Shown piece by piece: positions 1 through 10,430 of a DNA stretch of 64,000 bases. The stretch covers positions 3,534,001 to 3,598,000 of the forward strand of contig CP129291.1 in NCBI GenBank assembly GCA_030437565.1. The letters run 5' to 3'. Below the pieces are notes generated by a model. That model had not been told where the DNA came from and made no database searches. It saw only the letters and a program-made list of their open reading frames with translations. The position numbers and the translations under genes are program-made. The DNA is from Terrilactibacillus sp. S3-3 (GTDB lineage Bacteria; Bacillota; Bacilli; Bacillales; Sporolactobacillaceae). Position 1 is the first letter of the stretch; every line of letters starts with the position of its first letter.

Positions 1-43
1 AAGTCAAAATGCCGTAGCTAAAGTCTTTCTACTAGAAAGCTGC

Positions 44-424
44 TTATCCTTTTAGATCGCCGCTTTTTTCAGTGCCTGTCTTTGAATATCCGGCTTCTTT
101 TTGCTGTTTGTGCAGGAGATGCTTCGTCCCCCATTCATGCATCGCTTCCAATATCGGCTGCAAGCTCCTTCCATATTCGGTTATCGAATATTCTACTTTG
201 GGTGGAACCTGTGGATAGACGACGCGCTTGACGATGTCCTCTTCTTCTAATTCCCGCAGCTGCTTGGTCAGCATTTTCTGGGTAATGCCGGTGACATTGC
301 GTTTCAGTTCACTGAATCTCAGCGTACCGTACCTTAACAAATACAATAAAATAATCGGTTTCCATTTTCCAACTAAGATGCTTAAGGCATCTTCCACGCG
401 ACATAAATTGGGTTCTATTTTCAT
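44..424 (-). CDS. HxlR-family transcriptional regulator
   Basis: Small winged-helix DNA-binding protein of the HxlR family (about 126 aa, normal length). The N-terminal Cys of the RVEDAL-type helix region (LCRVEDAL), the GKWKPIILLYLL helix and the wing with VEYSITEYGRSL are typical. The first in-frame TTG is at 430, but the ATG at 424 has a GAGGG ribosome site seven bases upstream, so I place the start there. It is divergent from a flavin-dependent oxidoreductase and FMN reductase pair. HxlR regulators often respond to aldehydes, quinones or thiol stress and control the divergent gene, so this one probably controls that pair. The inducer cannot be told from the sequence. Confidence 0.85.
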   Translation of the reverse strand: MKIEPNLCRVEDALSILVGKWKPIILLYLLRYGTLRFSELKRNVTGITQKMLTKQLRELEEEDIVKRVVYPQVPPKVEYSITEYGRSLQPILEAMHEWGTKHLLHKQQKEAGYSKTGTEKSGDLKG

Positions 425-627
425 TTGCAATCCCTCTATTAGTATCCTTTTGTATACTATACCACTTCAAAGTGTGTACTTACAAAAATGGATATTATCT
501 TCTATAATAACATTGTAAAAAGCGAATAGGAAGATGAATAGAATTGTTAAACTTCCCTATTGCAGGGATTGACCGATTACATCTATAGACCAGTGAATCA
601 TCTCAGAATAGAAAGGCCGGATAAACA

Positions 628-1691
628 ATGAAAAAAATATCGCATTGATCCGAATAAAGGACTGGAATTCGGTATTTATACACTCGGCGACCACTTACCG
701 GATCCTCTGACTGGCGAACGCATTTCTGCCGAACAGCGGATTCACGAAATCATTGAATATGCGCAGCTGGCCGACCAGGCAGGGATTGACTTTTTTTAGT
801 GTTGGAGAAAGTCATCAAGAATTTTTTGTAACACAAGCCCACGCTGTTGTGCTCGCGGCGATTGCTCAGGCGACAAAAAACATAAAAATTGGCAGCGCTT
901 CCACGATTATCAGCACATCGGACCCAGTGCGCGTATATGAAAATTTCGCAACGCTTGATTCGATATCGGGCGGCCGTGCGGAAATCATCGCCGGCCGCGC
1001 GTCAAGAACCGGACTCTTTGATTTATTGGGTTACGATTTTCACGATTATGAAGAGCTGTTTGAGGAAAAATTTGACTTGCTATTGAAAATAAATGAAGAG
1101 GACGTTGTGAATTGGCAAGGAAAATTCCGTGCTCCATTGAATCACGCGAAGATTCTTCCCCGGCCTAAAAATGGATCTCTGCCTATATGGCGGGCGGTGG
1201 GCGGATCCCCGGCCAGTGCCGTTAAGGCGGGTTATGCCGGTGTTCCGATGTTTATGGCTCACTTGGGCGGCCCTGCCTCTATTTTTAAACGAACGATCGA
1301 TGCTTACCGGGAAGCAGCACGATCGAACGGCTTTGATCCGGCGGATCTCCCCATCGCGACGGCCGGCTTTTTCTATGCAGCTGAAACAACCCGGCAGGCG
1401 CTGCAAGACCTGTATCCCCGGATCAACGAAGGGATGAAACGGACGAACGGACAAGGCTTTTATAAGCGGCTTTTTGCACAAGGCGCGGATCCTCATAATA
1501 TTATGAATGTCGGCAGTCCGCAGCAAATCATTGAAAAATTCTCTTCTCATCAGCACGAATTATTCGGTAATCAGCGTTATATCGCACAAATTGATTTTGG
1601 CGGTATGCCATTTGATCAAGTCATGAAAAATGTGGACGTGATTGGTACAGACATTCTGCCGGCAATCAGAAAATATACAGCAAAAAGATAG
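628..1691 (+). CDS. LLM-class flavin-dependent oxidoreductase, two apparent frameshifts
   Basis: Luciferase-like monooxygenase of about 354 aa. Read from the ATG at 628, the frame breaks after the first few codons in a run of seven A and again near 790 in a run of seven T. Removing one base in each restores a continuous protein reading MKKYRIDPNKG then GLEFGIYTLGDHLPDP, then FFSVGESHQEFFVTQAHAVV and on to the TAG at 1691. The family binds reduced FMN in a TIM barrel and oxidises an unknown organic substrate with O2, or acts as a reductase. The next gene, 12 bp downstream, is an FMN reductase that could supply FMNH2. The indels are most likely sequencing errors. Confidence 0.82.
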
Positions 1692-1703
1692 GAAGGTGAA
1701 AAC

Positions 1704-2275
1704 ATGAAGATTGTCGGATTATCCGGTTCAAAAATCGGCAGTAAAACAAGAACGGCGATGGACTACACGTTCAAAACGCTGAAGGAAAATTATCCGGATG
1801 CAGACGCCGTATTGATTGATCTAGCGGATTACGACGTCCACTTTAGCGATGGCCGCAATTATTTGGAATACGAGGGTGACACAAAATATGTCGCGACATG
1901 TTTGATGGAAGCCGATGCGATTATTATTGGCACACCTATTTTTCAGGCGTCGATTCCCGCAACATTGAAAAACATTTTCGACTTACTGCCGGTAAACGCC
2001 TTCCGTGATAAAGTAGTCGGCATGGTTGTCACCGCCGGCTCGCCAAAGCACTATTTAGTTGCGGAACAACAATTGAAACCCATTCTAGCTTATATGAAGG
2101 CACAGATCGTGCAAACCTATGTATTTATTGAGGAAAAAAAGATTTTTATCGCAAAGAGATTAAGAACGATGACATATTAGAGCGAATCGATCGGCTGGTA
2201 GAAGATACGGTCGTCTTAACGAAAACCTATACAACCACCATCCGCGCAGAGAAAGAAAAAGAATACGGTTTTTAA
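1704..2275 (+). CDS. NADPH-dependent FMN reductase, C-terminal frameshift
   Basis: Flavodoxin-fold reductase of the SsuE/azoreductase type, about 190 aa. The N-terminal MKIVGLSGSKIGSKTRTAMDY binds the FMN phosphate, and GTPIFQASIPATLKNIFDLLP is the typical middle motif. The frame breaks near 2145 in an A run. With one base corrected it continues as DFYRKEIKNDDILERIDRLVEDTV to a stop at 2273-2275. It follows the flavin monooxygenase gene closely with a good GGAAGG ribosome site, so the two probably form a two-component flavin system. Confidence 0.83.
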
Positions 2276-2295
2276 TGGCAGCCGCGACATCCCCC

Positions 2296-2336
2296 CGGCA
2301 AACAAACTTGCCACTTCTTGGCAGGTTTGTTTGCCG
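2296..2336. terminator. Strong hairpin after the FMN reductase gene
   Basis: A 17-bp inverted repeat (CGGCAAACAAACTTGCC, 7-base loop, one mismatch) lies between two convergent transcription units. There is no long U tract on either side, so this is a probable but imperfect intrinsic terminator. Confidence 0.6.
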
Positions 2337-2354
2337 TTCACTCGCTCTCTTACT

Positions 2355-2558
2355 TCATTTACTGGGCGTCGTCATCATCAAATGAAATAATCTGCATTTT
2401 TTTCCGGTTCCCTGGCATAGACTGCATGCTTCAGCTTCCAGCCGTCCTGTCCCCTTACAGAAGGCACAATCTTCTTTTATAATCGTATATTCATGATTGA
2501 CTATTTTTCTGGCTTCCTCATCAAGCCCTTTTTTAGTGGTCTCCATTTTGTTCTTCAC
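2355..2558 (-). CDS. Small protein with two CxxCxGTG zinc-finger motifs
   Basis: A protein of about 67 aa with CAFCKGTGR and CSLCQGTGK, spaced like the paired cysteine motifs of the DnaJ zinc finger. It likely binds one zinc. Small Bacillales proteins with this pattern are of unknown function. The GTG start at 2558 overlaps the stop of the upstream gene (GTGA), so they are translationally coupled. The C-terminus after GTGKK is uncertain: one more A in the run near 2400 would give an acidic tail, MQIISFDDDDAQ, instead of the present basic one. Confidence 0.55.
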   Translation of the reverse strand: MKNKMETTKKGLDEEARKIVNHEYTIIKEDCAFCKGTGRLEAEACSLCQGTGKKCRLFHLMMTTPSK

Positions 2559-2884
2559 TGCCGTAAAATGTCATCTCCCAAAGCGCATGAGCAACAAAAA
2601 TCAGACGGAGACATATCAGCTGTACATACTGAAAAGCCGAGCCATTCCTTCCAGCTTGTTAACTCCAGAGCCAATGATTCGTTATTTTCAAGACCAAATA
2701 CATCGTAACCGTCTTCTGTCTTTTCAACACAAATTTTCAAATTTTCATTAACAATAGGTTGTTCGGCAAGTAGTTTTTCGAATATGCCCTTGTACGGAGC
2801 GGAATTCTCCAGGCCATAAAGGGTTTTCAGACCTTTTTCGATTTCGGCCCATTTTACTTTATTTAATAGGTCTTTAAAAATCAT
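2555..2884 (-). CDS. DUF6557-like hypothetical protein
   Basis: About 109 aa beginning MIFKDLLNKVKWAEIEKGL, which resembles small Bacillales proteins of the DUF6557 type (function unknown). I choose the ATG at 2884 because AGGTGAT lies seven bases upstream. The longer in-frame start would only add a lysine run encoded by a long homopolymer. It is coupled to the zinc-finger protein downstream. Confidence 0.6.
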   Translation of the reverse strand: MIFKDLLNKVKWAEIEKGLKTLYGLENSAPYKGIFEKLLAEQPIVNENLKICVEKTEDGYDVFGLENNESLALELTSWKEWLGFSVCTADMSPSDFCCSCALGDDILRQ

Positions 2885-3473
2885 GAGATCACCTGCTTTT
2901 TTTTTTTTTTTTCGCAAGCTGAATCAAACCATCTTATCTTAAAAATTCTTCCTCATCATCTTCCGAATATTCTTTACATATTATATCATGGGATATGGCG
3001 GTTCGCGGCCATTCACGCCGACTTAAATCCACCCGTTTGCTGCATGAGTTTGTAAGTTTTTTTTGCATTGCTATTTTTATTAGATGTTGATAAGATAAAA
3101 GGGTATTGATTGGAAAGCTAATATTCAAGTATCCGGGTCTTTCCAAGCAGATAATTTTGACCACTTCCACAGGGGAGTAAAGGCCATGCGGACAGCCGGG
3201 TCAAATGCCGATTGGCAACTTTAGTTGCTTTATTGATTGAGTTAAAAGCTCAAAATTTTATAAGTTGGTTACTTTACAACCGGTGCATACGCACATCAAC
3301 TTGTGAAACGGTCAATAAGAGTGGTAAAAGTAATTATTTGCTATATAGACTCTGATCCTATCCGATATTTATTGAATATCAAAGAGCTTTCTGCCTTGGC
3401 AGGATGTATATGTATGGCTTTTGCCATGGATATGCTTGTGCTTTTTTTTTTCATATTGATGATGATATCTTAA

Positions 3474-3515
3474 GCAAGTGTTGTGCGCGAATATGCGTTT
3501 TGCACTTGCTTTTTC
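3474..3515 (+). terminator. Stem-loop with U tract in the leader of the carboxynorspermidine operon
   Basis: GCAAGTG pairs with CACTTGC around an inner TGCGC/GTGCG-like region and is followed by five T and then a T-rich stretch. It is about 100 bp upstream of the operon, with no gene immediately before it on this strand. It could therefore act as an attenuator or end a small RNA. Confidence 0.45.
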
Positions 3516-3540
3516 GTTTTTTTACGAGAAGTGATGACAT

Positions 3541-3571
3541 CTCCGTAAACCCCGTAGGGGACACTACGGAG
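3541..3571 (+). promoter_or_regulatory. Nested hairpin 40 bp before the carboxynorspermidine synthase gene
   Basis: CTCCGTA pairs with TACGGAG and encloses CCCC-GTA-GGGG, giving a long two-part stem between the preceding terminator-like stem and the ribosome site AGGAG at 3601. No U tract follows. It may be a leader structure. Confidence 0.35.
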
Positions 3572-3613
3572 ATCCTTTAATTTGAAAAATCTATTTAGTC
3601 AGGAGATAAGTGA

Positions 3614-4816
3614 ATGGGAAAAGCTCTTATTATTGGCTGCGGCGGCGTGGCATCCGTAGCGATCCATAAATGCTGCCAAAACAGTGATGTCTTTGAAGAA
3701 ATCTGCATCGCCAGCCGGACAAAGTCAAAATGTGACGCCTTAAAAGCTAAAACTGGACGGCGGAAAAACGAAAATGACAACGGCGCAAGTTGATGCAAAT
3801 AATGTGGACGAGCTGGTGGCCTTGATTGAAAAGGTTCAGCCGGATATCGTCATGAACCTGGCCTTGCCATATCAGGATTTAACGATCATGGATGCCTGCC
3901 TGGCAACAAAAAACAAATTATATGGATACAGCCAACTATGAGCCGGAAGATACGGCAAAATTTGAATATAAATGGCAATGGGCCTACCGTGAACGCTTCA
4001 AAGAGGCCGGGATCACCGCTCTTTTAGGAAGCGGTTTTGACCCCCGGTGTCACAAGTGTCTTTTCCGCCTATGCGCTGAAACATCAGTTTGATGAAATTG
4101 AATATATCGATATTCTGGACTGCAATGCGGGCGACCATGGCTATCCTTTTGCCACGAATTTCAATCCCGAAATCAATATCCGCGAAGTTTCGGCCAAAGG
4201 CAGCTACTGGGAAAACGGCAGGTGGGTTGAGACCGAGCCGATGGAAATCAAACGCGTGTATAACTTCCCGGAAATCGGCGAGAAGGATATGTATTTACTG
4301 CACCACGAAGAAATCGAATCGCTTGCTTTAAATATTCCCGGTATCAAACGAATCCGTTTCTTCATGACATTTGGTCAAAGTTATCTGACCCACCTGAAAT
4401 GCCTGGAAAATGTCGGCATGACGTCGATTGAGCCAATTGAATTCGAAGGAAAACAAATCGTGCCGCTGCAATTCTTGAAAGCCGTCCTGCCGGATCCGTC
4501 TTCACTAGGACCGCGTACAAAGGGCAAAACGAACATCGGCTGCATCTTCCGCGGCAAAAAAGACGGCACAGATAAAACCTATTATCTCTACAATGTCTGT
4601 GATCATGAAAAATGCTATAAAGAAGTGGGTTCTCAAGCCGTCGCTTATACAACCGGCGTTCCGGCGATGATCGGTGCGATGATGCTAATCACGGGAACAT
4701 GGAATGCCAAGGGCGTATACAATATTGAAGAGTTTGATCCTGATCCATTCATGGAGGCATTAAACAAATGGGGACTGCCGTGGAAGGAAAGCTTCGATCC
4801 GGAGCTAGTGGACTGA
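3614..4816 (+). CDS. Carboxynorspermidine synthase (saccharopine dehydrogenase family), three apparent frameshifts
   Basis: NADPH-dependent enzyme of about 400 aa that condenses aspartate semialdehyde with a diamine to carboxynorspermidine or carboxyspermidine. The N-terminus MGKALIIGCGGVASVAI is a Rossmann nucleotide-binding loop. LALPYQDLTIMDACLAT and DTANYEPEDTAKFEY follow, and the C-terminal part from SVFSAYALKHQFDEIEYIDI is unbroken. Breaks occur near 3752 (one extra A), 3908 (one extra A) and 4043 (one extra C); removing them restores one frame. AGGAG at 3601 fixes the start. The gene is one base from the decarboxylase gene, and the pairing identifies the pathway. Confidence 0.85.
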
Positions 4817-4817
4817 A

Positions 4818-5930
4818 ATGAAATTTGAAGAATTGCCAACACCATGCTATGTCATTAATGAAGAGCTTTTGGAAAAGAATCTGAAAATCCTGAACGGGGT
4901 GATGAAACGGACAGGATGCAAGATTGTTCTGGCCCAAAAAGCCTTTTCAATGTATACGTTGTATCCGCTCATTGCCGAGTATTTAAGCGGGACAACGGCA
5001 AGCGGGTTGTACGAGGCTCGCCTCGGCCATGAGGAAATGGGAAAAGAAAATCATGTCTTTTCCCCCGCCTACCGCGATGATGAAATCGATGAAATTATAT
5101 CCATTTGCGATCATATCAGCTTCAATTCTTTTTCGCAGTTGGAAAAGTTCAAAGATAAGGTGCTTCAAGCCGGCAAACGAGTCGGCCTGCGGATCAATCC
5201 TGAATGCTCCACACAAGTCGGGCATGCCATCTATGATCCCTGCTCGCCAGGTTCGCGATTCGGTGTCACAAAAGAGCATTTTCGCCCCGATCTGCTTGAA
5301 GGTGTTTCAGGACTGCATTTCCACACGCTTTGCCAGCAAAACGCCGACGATTTAGAAACAACACTTCATGCTGTTGAAGACAAATTCGGGCCGTGGCTTG
5401 GGCGAATGGAATGGATTAACTTTGGCGGCGGCCACCACATCACGAGAGAAGCTTACGACATTCCATTACTCGAGGACTGTATTAAGAGCATGCAGGATAA
5501 ATACGGTCTCGAAGTCTATCTTGAACCAGGGGAAGCCGTTGCTCTCAACGCAGGATTTCTGGTGACGACGGTCCTTGATACGCTGCAAAATGGAATGGAT
5601 ATTGCCATTCTTGACACGTCGGCATCCTGCCATATGCCGGATGTGCTGGAAATGCCCTATCGCCCTCCTCTTCTTGGATCTGGGGAACCGGGCGAGAAGC
5701 CGTTCACGTATCGCCTCGGCGGCCAAACCTGCCTCGCCGGCGATACCATTGGTGACTATTCATTCGATCAGCCGCTAAAAAATGGCGATCGGTTAATCTT
5801 TGGCGACATGGCGATCTACACGATGGTGAAAAACACGACGTTTAACGGGATGCCGCTGCCGGCGATCGCTATTCAAGACAAAGATGGAGACTGCCGGATC
5901 GTCCACGAATTCGGCTACCAGGATTTTTAA
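4818..5930 (+). CDS. nspC: Carboxynorspermidine decarboxylase
   Basis: Intact 370-aa PLP enzyme of the alanine-racemase-fold decarboxylases. It removes CO2 from carboxy(nor)spermidine to give norspermidine or spermidine. LAQKAFSMY carries the PLP lysine, FGGGHHITREAYD and EPGEAVALN bind the cofactor phosphate, and DTSASCHMPDVLEMPYRPP is a conserved catalytic stretch near the C-terminus. It is one base downstream of the dehydrogenase gene and ends before a good terminator, so the two form a bicistronic operon. It is an alternative to the SpeE/SpeD spermidine route. Confidence 0.92.
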   Translation: MKFEELPTPCYVINEELLEKNLKILNGVMKRTGCKIVLAQKAFSMYTLYPLIAEYLSGTTASGLYEARLGHEEMGKENHVFSPAYRDDEIDEIISICDHISFNSFSQLEKFKDKVLQAGKRVGLRINPECSTQVGHAIYDPCSPGSRFGVTKEHFRPDLLEGVSGLHFHTLCQQNADDLETTLHAVEDKFGPWLGRMEWINFGGGHHITREAYDIPLLEDCIKSMQDKYGLEVYLEPGEAVALNAGFLVTTVLDTLQNGMDIAILDTSASCHMPDVLEMPYRPPLLGSGEPGEKPFTYRLGGQTCLAGDTIGDYSFDQPLKNGDRLIFGDMAIYTMVKNTTFNGMPLPAIAIQDKDGDCRIVHEFGYQDF

Positions 5931-6025
5931 AATAAGATTAGCTTGATAAGAAGGGTTTTTCGCACGAGGGATATGGCTGCCCGACGCCGGCGAGCCGTTT
6001 AAAGTTATGGAAAGGTTAAAAGAAC

Positions 6026-6053
6026 CAGGCTCTTGTTTCGGAGCCTGTTTTTT
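6026..6053 (+). terminator. Intrinsic terminator of the carboxynorspermidine operon
   Basis: CAGGCTC pairs with GAGCCTG around an 8-base loop and is followed by six T. It separates the operon from the convergent ABC exporter genes. Confidence 0.8.
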
Positions 6054-6079
6054 ATGCAGGAACTTATAAATCTTTTAAG

Positions 6080-6895
6080 TCACGTACGGCGCATATAGGC
6101 ACGTACCGTGATCGGTGCGAAGATCGCTACAATCACGGCTGCACCGATGAGCGAGATCATCAAATCCCAGCCGACGGTTCCTTTATTGGTCAGCTCGCGG
6201 ACAGCCGTGATCAGATGCGAGATTGGATTAAATTTCACAATCCATTGAAGCCAGTCGGGCATGGTTTGGACCGGTACAAAAGCATTAGAAAGAAAAGTAA
6301 GCGGAAACAGCACAAGCATCGAAATCCCCTGGACACTGGAGGCCGTTCGGGCAATGACGCCAAAGAAGGCGAAAATCCAGCTGATTGCCCAGGAACAGAC
6401 AATCACGAGCAGCCCGGCGATGACGACATAACCCAGCCCGCCGTCGGGTCGATACCCCATGATATACCCCATGGTAAAAGTGAGCACTGTTGCAATGGTA
6501 TAACGGATCGTGTCTGCTAACAGGGCTCCCGCAAGCGGCGCAATCCGCGCAATCGGAAGTGACTTAAACCGATCAAATACGCCTTTATCCATATCCTCAC
6601 GCAGCTGGACACCGGTGACAATGGAGGTTGTGATCACGGTCTGCACGAGAATGCCGGGAATGATCACCGGCAAATAGTTCTGCACGTTACCGGAGATCGC
6701 CCCGCCAAAAATGTAGGTAAACATCAGAGTAAAGATGATTGGCTGAAGCGTGACGTCAAACAGTTGCTCAGGCGTACGGCGAATCTTCAACACGCCTCGG
6801 TAAGCCATCGTTAAAGAATTGCGTACTGTCTGAGAAAAGCTCGTGCTGTTTTTCAGCTCTCGAGCAGCGGCCGGTTGAGCAGGAATACTTTTCAT
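6080..6895 (-). CDS. ABC-2 type exporter permease, DrrB-like
   Basis: A 271-aa integral membrane protein with about six hydrophobic segments and the ABC-2 features RRTPEQLFDVTLQPIIFTLMF, GVQLREDMDKGVFDRFKSLP and FLSNAFVPVQTMPDWLQWIVK. This is the pattern of daunorubicin-resistance DrrB permeases. Its start overlaps the ATPase gene by four bases (ATGA). Together they would form an ATP-driven exporter of drugs or lipophilic compounds; the substrate is unknown. Confidence 0.88.
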   Translation of the reverse strand: MKSIPAQPAAARELKNSTSFSQTVRNSLTMAYRGVLKIRRTPEQLFDVTLQPIIFTLMFTYIFGGAISGNVQNYLPVIIPGILVQTVITTSIVTGVQLREDMDKGVFDRFKSLPIARIAPLAGALLADTIRYTIATVLTFTMGYIMGYRPDGGLGYVVIAGLLVIVCSWAISWIFAFFGVIARTASSVQGISMLVLFPLTFLSNAFVPVQTMPDWLQWIVKFNPISHLITAVRELTNKGTVGWDLMISLIGAAVIVAIFAPITVRAYMRRT

Positions 6896-7925
6896 GCTCT
6901 TGCCTCCCTCGTTTTATCTGTGCTATCGCTCTCTTTTACTTCATCCTCTTTGACGCCATGTCCGGTGATCGTCAGAAAGACTTCGTCCAGTGTCGGTTTC
7001 TGCACGCTCAATTCAGCCAGCCGAATCCCTGCCTCTCTGAGCGTAATCAGCAGATCCGTGACTAGGTCGGCATCGGCCATCGCCGCTGTGATTCTGCCGG
7101 CTTCCGGCGACAACGTGGACTGGACTTTCAGTACCTGTTCGACGATTCGCCGGGCACTTTCGATGTCCTGTGGATTTTGAATCCTCAATTGCAGCGATGA
7201 GCGCCCCACCGACGCCTTCAGTTCATCTGCGGTTCCCTCAGCAACGACTTTTCCGCGATCGATAACTGCGATTCGATCAGCCAGTTCATCCGCCTCTTGC
7301 AAGTATTGCGTGGTTAACAAGACGGTGGATCCGGTGCTGACTAAGCGGCGAATCGTCTCCCACATCTGATTGCGTGTGCGCGGATCGAGCCCCGTTGTCG
7401 GTTCGTCTAAAAAAAAATAAGAGGAGGCTGGGCAATGAGGCTTGCCGCCAGATCCAGGCGGCGGCGCATCCCGCCGGAGAAATGTTTCAGCGGACGCTTC
7501 GCCGCTTCCGTTAAACTGAATTCTTCTAGCAAATCGGCCGCCTTTTGCCGTGCCTCCCGGCGCCCGAGCCCCAGAAGCCGTGAGAAGATGACTAGATTTT
7601 CGGTAGCGCTGAGCGACTCGTCAACCGACGCGTACTGACCGGTCACCCCGATCAATTGCCGCACGATCTGCGGCTCTTTCATTACATCGTGCCCGAAGAT
7701 GCATGCCAAACCCGCGTCCGGCCGCAGCAAAGTCGCAAGCATTCTGATTGTAGTGGTCTTGCCGGCTCCGTTAGGACCAAGCACGCCGTAGATCGTCCCG
7801 GCATGCACATTCAGATTCACGCCGTCAACCGCACGATTATCGCCAAATGTTTTGACAAGTCCGCGCGCCTCAACAGCCCAATTGCCATGACCCGGCACTG
7901 CTGCCCCGTTATGTCCACGCTTCAT
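6892..7925 (-). CDS. ABC exporter ATP-binding protein, DrrA-like, one frameshift
   Basis: ATPase of about 340 aa. Walker A is GPNGAGKTT and the signature is [15 protein letters not shown]. Then a run of nine T at about 7410 breaks the frame inside Walker B (PPLIF then [10 protein letters not shown]); seven T would restore it. The rest reads [30 protein letters not shown] with the H-loop position replaced by Q, as in many DrrA proteins, and ends in the DrrA C-terminal domain. It is operonic with the permease. Confidence 0.88.
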
Positions 7926-8241
7926 TCCAATTCCTCCCTCTTCAATAACCGCCTGTATTTGCAGTTTTCAATGAACTTCTACCGTTAAGAGATTTCAGTT
8001 CCTCCTTTACTGACATTGCCTGCCTTTACTTTCCACATTTAACCGACCTACTGAAATAATAATCCCCATTTATGAACGGACTGTGAACGGTCTCCAAATA
8101 GATATTTAATCAAATGGAAAGGCGATAATCAAATATTTCAAAAAATAATTCCCAGCATCTGAAGAATAGGGCCTGTTTGTAAAAAAAAAATAGACCGTCC
8201 GGCTAGAAAAGCAGGCGGTCCTGTCAAGGTGTGAAACATCA
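7926..8241. other. Intergenic region upstream of the exporter operon
   Basis: 316 bp between the start of the exporter operon and the end of fbp. No gene is seen. There is a poly-A stretch near 8180-8189 and a short inverted repeat GACCGTCCGGCTAG/AGGCGGTC around 8192-8222 that may end fbp transcription. Confidence 0.4.
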
Positions 8242-10232
8242 TCATAAACTATGAACAGGCGGATGAGCGAGCGCTCCGTCTCCGGGTCGCTCTCTATGTC
8301 CGTATAAATATTCCCGCAGATCATTCAATGCGTCTATTTGCTTCAGTAATTGCTTACCGACATTGGTTTCCAATACTTTTTTCCTTTTTAACTCGCGATC
8401 GACTAAGCGCTTCACAGACAGAACGTCCATACCGTTTCGAACGACATCTTCCTTTGAAGTAAACCGTTTATGGGCGACCAATTCCATGCCGTAAGAATTA
8501 TATAGCAAGGTATAGCCGGCAATACCTGTTTTTTTGGTCTTCGAAAAGCCGCCGTCAATCACAACGATTTTGCCATTGGCCTTGATCGGGTTTTCTCCAT
8601 TAATTTCCTGAACCGGCGTATGTCCGTTAATAATATGGCCTTGATCCGGATTGAGATCAAATTCCCGCAAAAGTTTCCGGCAAATCTCTTCATCTTCGCG
8701 CAGCTTATAATAAGGGTTTTTTTCTTCAAAGTGAGACTCTTTCTCTTGGATAAAATATCTTTCAAAAGTCGTCATATCTTTTTTCCCAAAAAGAGAAGAG
8801 TTCTCTCCGGTCCATAAATACCAAATCATATCTGTCGCTAGATCATCGGTGATTTCCGGATGGGCAAAGCCGTAACGCAAATAGTACTCAAATTTATCCA
8901 GCAATTCCTTCCCGGCATACGCCTCGCCGCCAATCACCATTTTCTTCATCGTTCCATCTTCGTTTAAGGGAATACAGCCATGAATGAGCAAATTTCCATT
9001 ATACTTCAAATAAAGGCTCCCTTTTTCCATGAGAAATCATGTGTCTGGCCAGCTTTTCCGAATGCTGGACAGCCGAGAGCAGCTTATCGATTACCTGCTC
9101 TTCTTCCTCAAGCAGCCGGTAGGGATGCTGCGGATCGATCGTAGCAAAACAGGTATCTCGCAGCTGATAGGTTGTCCCGTTCAGAGTGATCGTTTCTTTA
9201 TCATAATCGATTTTTTTTCCAGCAGCAGCCTGCGATCCATGTTGAAGTCAGGCCGCCGCTTAATGATCGGCATCTCTAGTTTAAATTGAATCATCGCGAT
9301 CGCTTGATGCATTTTCGTTATCTGCAGCCTTTCTTCGTCAGTGAGCGCCTTATCGGCTTCATTGCATTTCGGACGGAACGCACGATTATCATCATAGTAT
9401 CTTTCCGCCAGATTCAGCAAAGGGCGAAGATTAATGCCATAGACATCTTCAATAATATCCAAATTGTCATACCTTGCGCAGATACGGATAATGTTGGCCA
9501 GGCAGACCTTTGACCCGGCATAAGCCCCCACACAGCACATCATGATTTCCCCATTGAATATCAACCGAATGATAGTTGATCAATGTATCCATAATCTTAT
9601 GCGGATCCGGTCCGCGATCATAGATATCCCCGACGACATGAAGATGATCGACAACCAGTCTCTGAATAGTATAAGCAAGGCCGGTGATCAGCTTATCCGC
9701 CTGGCCAAGCGAGATGATCCGTTTCATAATTTCGCTGTAATACTCTTTTTTATTCGCGTTATCCGTCTTATACAGCAGTTCCTCACTGATATAAACAAAT
9801 TGCTCGGGCAATGCCTTCCGCAGCTTAGAACGCGTGTACTTGGATGAGGCGAATGAGACGAGTTCAATCAGACGCTCGATTGTTTTTGCATACCATTGAT
9901 ACAGTTTTTGCTCATCTTTTGCGGCACTTTCGATCAGCCGGAGTTTGTCTTCCGGATAATAGACCAATGTCGCAAATTGATCGATTTCACTTTCAGACAT
10001 CCGTCCCTCAAAAAGCTCTTTGATTTTTCTTTGACATTCCCGACATCCCGGATCCATTTCTGAGTACATGCTGAAAAGCCTGATACTCTCCATGCAAATC
10101 ACTGACAAAGTGTTCGGTCCCCTTTGGCAGATTTAAAATGGCCTCAAGGTTAATTAATTCGGTCACGACTTTTTCTTCACAATCATATTTCTTGGCCAAT
10201 AAGTCCAAATATTGCGTATCCACTATTCCCAT
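8242..10232 (-). CDS. fbp: Fructose-1,6-bisphosphatase class III, four breaks
   Basis: Gluconeogenic phosphatase of about 650 aa in the Firmicute class III family. Recognisable stretches in order are [97 protein letters not shown] and VIDGGFSK. The phosphoesterase metal motifs (DLHGEY, GDIYDRG, GNHD, NGHTP) are all present. Breaks lie near 10030-10050, 9530, 9215 and 9030. The first is not only a homopolymer: it has an 8-base imperfect duplication (GGGATGTC GGGAATGTC). The start is ambiguous between ATG 10232 and a GTG at 10223. Confidence 0.9.
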
Positions 10233-10430
10233 CTCCCATGATGGCGCTATAATAAACAATCCTTCAATAAATTTGCAGCGATAAACTGTTTCAGATCTTT
10301 TAAACGTTAAGAGATTTAGAATATACATAAACATAATAATCCATTCAATAGTATAGCATATTTATTTTTTTAAGTGCATAATCTCTTTGGCCAGTTTTGA
10401 TAATTGATTCAAGTATGCAATTTGAAATGT

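Larger units (their letters stand above)
2885..3613. other. Gene-poor intergenic region (729 bp)
   Basis: No convincing coding sequence. It holds an A-rich tract at 2897-2913, short hairpins around 3388-3432 (CTGCCttGGCAG; TATGGCttttGCCAT), a terminator-like stem at 3474-3515 and a nested hairpin at 3541-3571 just before the carboxynorspermidine operon. The run of several stem-loops upstream of an amino-acid or polyamine operon makes a structured leader RNA conceivable, but I recognise no known riboswitch motif. Confidence 0.5.

Noticed and set aside
2934..3170. Hypothetical ORF with an acidic C-terminus on the minus strand
   Set aside because: No ribosome site, no recognisable family and poor codon character; it lies in a gene-poor leader region.
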